Assembly: GCA_029891345.1 (NCBI GenBank)
Contig: CM057005.1
Location: forward strand, 63,453,260-63,517,259
Origin: Dryococelus australis
Taxonomy: Eukaryota > Arthropoda > Insecta > Phasmatodea > Phasmatidae
DNA length: 64,000 bases
Direction of reading: 5' to 3'
Under the pieces are notes generated by a model. It had not been told where the DNA came from and searched no databases. It saw only the letters and a list, made by a program, of their open reading frames with translations. The number at the start of each line of letters is the position of its first letter. The stretch's first letter is position 1. Made by a program: the position numbers and the translations under genes. Below are positions 60,056-64,000 of the stretch, piece after piece.

Positions 60056-61255
60056 AAGGAGACGAGTATGCGAGTGACCGAGCACGCTCCCCAATCGGGA
60101 GACGTTCCTCGCGACGTAGTCATCACAGGCTTGACCAGCCCGCTGCGTCGACCAAGGAGAATGGGCTCGTCCAGGGGTGGGGGGGGGGGGGTAGAGACAC
60201 CAGATAGGGCGTTATTTGAGGTTAGTGCCTCTGGGAACACCAACATAGACATTTTACCACTAGAATTAATGATTTTATGGAACAGATTGGTTTTGAGTCG
60301 AAACTATGAGTGTTTCGTTTTGCATCTCAGACATGCTGATTTAACCTACATTCAGGTGCTGATTTAATAACTTACTAAAACGATTAGATATATTTAATCG
60401 GTTTTTGCACTGCCTGTGCAAGATTTATTATATTCTGTTGGTCACATTAGGAGGTAACGTAAATATTTCAAAGACAGGGCTAACACAAACAGCACAGGTA
60501 TATATTTAATTATTGCCGAAAACAGCATTCGGCAACTAAATGGTGTTAGTCAAGTAGGTTCTAATAAAGCAATTTTAAAACTTCGTCTTAGAACCTCTCA
60601 AGAATATTGCAAGCCGTAAACATACTGTAAAATGCTACTCGGAAAAAAAAAAAAAAAAAAAAAAAAGCTATTTTATTAAACATTGAACACAGCGTGATTA
60701 TTAACTACTTCCAGGAAGCGTGTTTATTACAAAATCATCATTTAAAAACTATTATTTTTGTTTTATTATACTACGTGATTATTTTTCGCAATGCGTGTCT
60801 GCTGTTGGTATTAATCCAGGCACCTACCACCCACCCACCACCCCTGAAAAAAAGACTTCAAAATAAGAAGATCGTTACAACGTGGCAGTGTCCGCTCTTG
60901 TCTCCTTACTTGCTCTGTGGACCCGACGCAACTGCACACCTCGCAGCAATGGTTAGAGACCTATAAAATTCGCGTTATCATTTAAGGACAGGCCGAATTT
61001 GCAAGTTACTGCGCGTGTGTCCCACTTCAGTCATTGGCCGGAAACGTGTCTGGCACGCGCCTCGGGGAACTTTTTGAGCCAGAAATATTGGTTCAGTGGT
61101 GGAGCGGCCAGTCTCTTTTAAGGAGACCGAGCAGTTAGGTGACATTGATGAATGTGCAGCGACCAATGTAACCACGGACTGTGCTCACACAGTTTATAAG
61201 GCAGTGGAGTCTATCGTCTCACCGAAAAATAACGCGAATTTTTCACCTCTCTAGC
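60056..61255. other. Unassigned stretch
   Basis: It includes a G run (60179-60190) and an A run (60640-60666). No gene recognised. Confidence 0.4.
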
Positions 61256-61259
61256 AATG

Positions 61260-61630
61260 GCATGCACGTTGTGTATTCTTCCGTCTTACGTAAAACTAAC
61301 ACTGTCATGGGCCTCATCGCTTTATTCATACATTGGTCAAGTGAAACAGTGAAATTATTAAAATAGTAAATATTTAACAAATCTGGTAATTTTTGCACTT
61401 CAATACATACAAAAAAAACAGCACGTAAAACAAATAAATTCAAATTATCACAAATGATTACCTAACTCATTTTATTCGGCGTTTAAATACGGAATTACTT
61501 CCCATCCATCGTTACCAACTTTACTGGGCGCATGTCACTCAAGGCGCTCGTTGAAATATATGCATGCGGGGGGCAGTGACATTTTTCTAAGGTTGATTTC
61601 AAAAGTGTTTACTTTATCGTGAATAGCCTT
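61260..61630 (+). mobile_element. TIR element family A copy, left end missing
   Basis: It starts at GCACGTTGTGTATTCTTCCG, contains GGGCCTCATCGCTTTATTCA and TACCAACTTTACTGGGCGCA, and ends with an intact right TIR TTTACTTTATCGTGAATAGC. Confidence 0.8.
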
Positions 61631-61782
61631 TAACACGCCTCTCAGCGCAAGTAAGCATTTTTGTACAAATCAGTTTTCTAACCTAAAATCCGAAACCACG
61701 CCATTTTCGCTAGACGTGTTAGCAGAAAAGCAGTTCAATGTTGGGACACAGAGATTGGTTGTGCGCAGCCAGCGAGATCGGT

Positions 61783-62110
61783 CTACCTCATCTTCAGTCT
61801 ATGGGTAATCCAGCTCGTAACCGAAACGTGTACCGCGCACGCAAATGCAAAAGCACTGCACATCTCCCGGGCATAAACGTCTACACGCGGAGCAGGGACG
61901 GGTAACTCATACTTAACCACATGAACGCAAGCGCTGCTAAACACCGCTCGCAAGCGCCCGGTCAACGACACGTGTGAACTCACCGACGCATTTAGCCGAC
62001 TCTCTCCGCTGCACACCGAGCTGACAGCTGACTCGCGCCACTCTCCTCCTCGGACCACGACCTACCGCAAAAGTTGACAAGGAACAGCCACGCTCCAAAC
62101 GACGGCTGCT
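61783..62110 (-). promoter_or_regulatory. CpG-rich promoter-like block with possible first exon
   Basis: This block is GC- and CpG-rich against AT-rich surroundings. On the minus strand a purine-rich leader-like part (GAGGAGGAGAGTGGCGCGAG) runs to GCGTCG|GTGAGTTC, a good splice donor at 61984/61983. It could be the untranslated first exon of a minus-strand gene, possibly Lancl itself 32 kb downstream. There is no direct link to Lancl. Confidence 0.35.
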
Positions 62111-62129
62111 CGAACAATATTCTAAAACT

Positions 62130-62771
62130 AAGGGCGCGTTTACACGGTGATAGTAGCTATCACGAAAGTGTGCGACATTCACTGCCACGATAGGTCCTGT
62201 TTACACACACGATCGAGACATGCTGTGATAGTTAACCTCAAAAGGGATATGCCCGAAAACATTTGTGTAAATACACTGATAGGCCCTACATTAATGTCCT
62301 TTTGTCAAGAGGTTGGTATTTGTTGGGGTAGTTAAACATCGTGACAGGATATTAACGACATGTAAACATATATTGTTCCCGTGGTTTACTATATGAGAAA
62401 TATGCTGCCAATACTGTTGTGTCATACCTGTATGATAATATACGTCCTGTCATACCGCCACATAGTGTAAGAACAGCGACAGATATTAAAAGAATCCAAA
62501 TAATTCTGCAATGTTACTGTCAAAGTCAACACATGTATAAACTTGTAACCCACACTATCACGATAGTGATGCTACACGATTTACACTACGATAGTTGCAT
62601 GTTCTGTCACGATGGTTACTACCACTATCTAGCTCGAGCTGGCATCGCGATAGTGCTATCGCGACGTTGCGGCAGTAACTATCATGCAGTTTACACGGCG
62701 GTAGTAATGCGAGAGTAGCTCTCGCGATAGGAACTGTCGCGAAGTTCAATCGTCGTGTAAATACGCCCTTA
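62130..62771. mobile_element. TIR element with GATAGT-rich ends
   Basis: Left TAAGGGCGCGTTTACACGGT and right, in reverse, TAAGGGCGTATTTACACGAC form TIRs with TA at both borders. Next to each end lie many GATAGT/ACTATC motifs. It is 642 bases and non-coding. Confidence 0.75.
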
Positions 62772-64000
62772 CAAAGAGTATAGATTGTCTCATTAAAAGC
62801 CATATGCGAATAAGCGTAAATAATTACATTATGCAAAAAAATATACCTTACATAAAATAGATAATAAACGTGGCAGCGATTTTATTGTGACCAACGATAG
62901 TAACAATTTATATAAAATAATATATAGAAACAACAAAGAATATCCAAAGTAATAATTCACACCACAAGGTGTTGCCAAACCCTCGCAGTTTGCGACCAAC
63001 TCACTACAGTAACGACCAATTCGTTACAAATACTTATGGAAAGACATAAAAAATCCGTTTGAATTTTTTCCTGTTTTCTCGGCAATTGTCCCGGAAATAA
63101 TGTGCGTGGTTTTAAGCGAATCATAGAGGCGTAACTGGGAACTGTGTGTACTTTCATTACAGGCTGTTTTTTTTTTTTTTTCATGTTTCCACATTGTTTT
63201 CATTACATTTTTAGAGACCAATACTGCCAAAAAGGAACTAATTTTAGTTTGGTTTCAGTGTATCCTAGATATGGTAGTGAACGTTTCTATTTCAAATTTT
63301 GGTGTGTAAGAGTCTTTCCGTGCAATTTGTCTGAACTTTTTTCATAATCTCCCTGGATTGGTAGATAAACCTGGAACGCGCATCACAAATCTCCAGCTTC
63401 TCTACACACAAGGTAATGAACTGGATTGCATTCTTTATTGAACTACGAGAATCGAAGTGGCGATCCTGTAACTTCAAGCTGTGAAAAGTTTGACGATAAT
63501 TTTAGTGAATTGTCTTATATAATTTTCTTTAATTTTCGTGTAGCATACTTAAAGATAGAGTTTAAAAAAAATGCTTTTTATGGCTATGTCGAACTTCAAA
63601 ATAACGTTTGCAGTACGCAAGATGTCTTGCATATTGTATTTCTGAGTAGTATAAAGTGTTCTCATGCAAAAGGCGTTATCAAAAATAATATAATGTACAT
63701 TCCATGCACATGAATATCCGCCCGTTTTCATATTTGTTTTAATGATTATGACTTTATTTTTTGTGGAAATTTTCACTCCAAATATTGGAACCATGGAGGT
63801 GTGAGACTATTTAATGACATTTCAAACGATAAATAAATGTAGACCATATGATATACACACACACACACTTAGTGTGCTCCTCAATATAATTGACCAAATT
63901 TAGCGGTGCTTCCTTTCTCTTTATACATAAACACATCCACACTCACATACATGTTGCGAATATTAGCTGAAGAAATGTTACGCTCCTTTAGGGCGTAGCA
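62772..64000. other. Unassigned AT-rich stretch
   Basis: It contains a T run (63168-63181) and a (CA)n at 63856-63868. No gene recognised. Confidence 0.45.

Overview
The window looks like animal nuclear DNA, most likely from an insect with a large, repeat-rich, AT-rich genome. The evidence is a split protein-coding gene with GT..AG introns, several tRNA-derived SINE families, a Jockey-type LINE, hAT transposons, many small inverted-repeat elements and minisatellites, and no operon-like gene packing. The SINE tails remind me of those in orthopteroid insects, but this is memory, not a search.

The one host gene I can support is the 5' half of a LanC-like (LANCL) gene on the minus strand. Its four exons lie at 29256-29170, 20334-20161, 13782-13634 and 12994-12847. 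They join in frame into 186 codons that match the N-terminal half of LANCL1/LANCL2. The C-terminal half, with the zinc site, would lie beyond the left edge. The left 29 kb is therefore almost entirely Lancl introns filled with mobile DNA.

Region by region: (1) 1-12.8 kb, intron 4, holds a broken Ty3/Gypsy-like LTR fossil (about 1.89-11.7 kb, minus strand) with a decayed hAT element inside it (7.48-9.90 kb). (2) 13.8-20.2 kb, intron 2, holds a diverged LTR-like fragment, a plus-strand promoter-like unit with a short OTU-protease-like reading frame, and an inverted-repeat element that runs into the exon 2 splice donor. (3) 20.3-29.2 kb, intron 1, holds SINEs, inverted-repeat elements and a 29-copy, 94-bp minisatellite with higher-order structure. 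(4) 30-34 kb holds a mobile repeat with an internal 38-bp minisatellite and a truncated Jockey-like LINE. (5) 34-49 kb is mostly unassigned AT-rich DNA with a perfect 74-bp palindrome, a direct duplication and a cluster of one small inverted-repeat family with SINE insertions. (6) 49.7-52.9 kb is a terminus-to-terminus hAT transposon with a broken transposase and a 224-bp tandem duplication upstream of it. (7) 53-64 kb is mostly unassigned, with motif clusters, tandem repeats, a CpG-rich promoter-like block near 62 kb and a TIR element directly beside it.

The exons act together as one gene. Everything else is mobile or repetitive DNA or sequence I could not assign. I found no rRNA, convincing functional tRNA, CRISPR array or second intact gene. 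No clear new system appears; the observations most worth following are the promoter/OTU-like unit, the transposon edge at a splice donor, the minisatellites and the palindrome.
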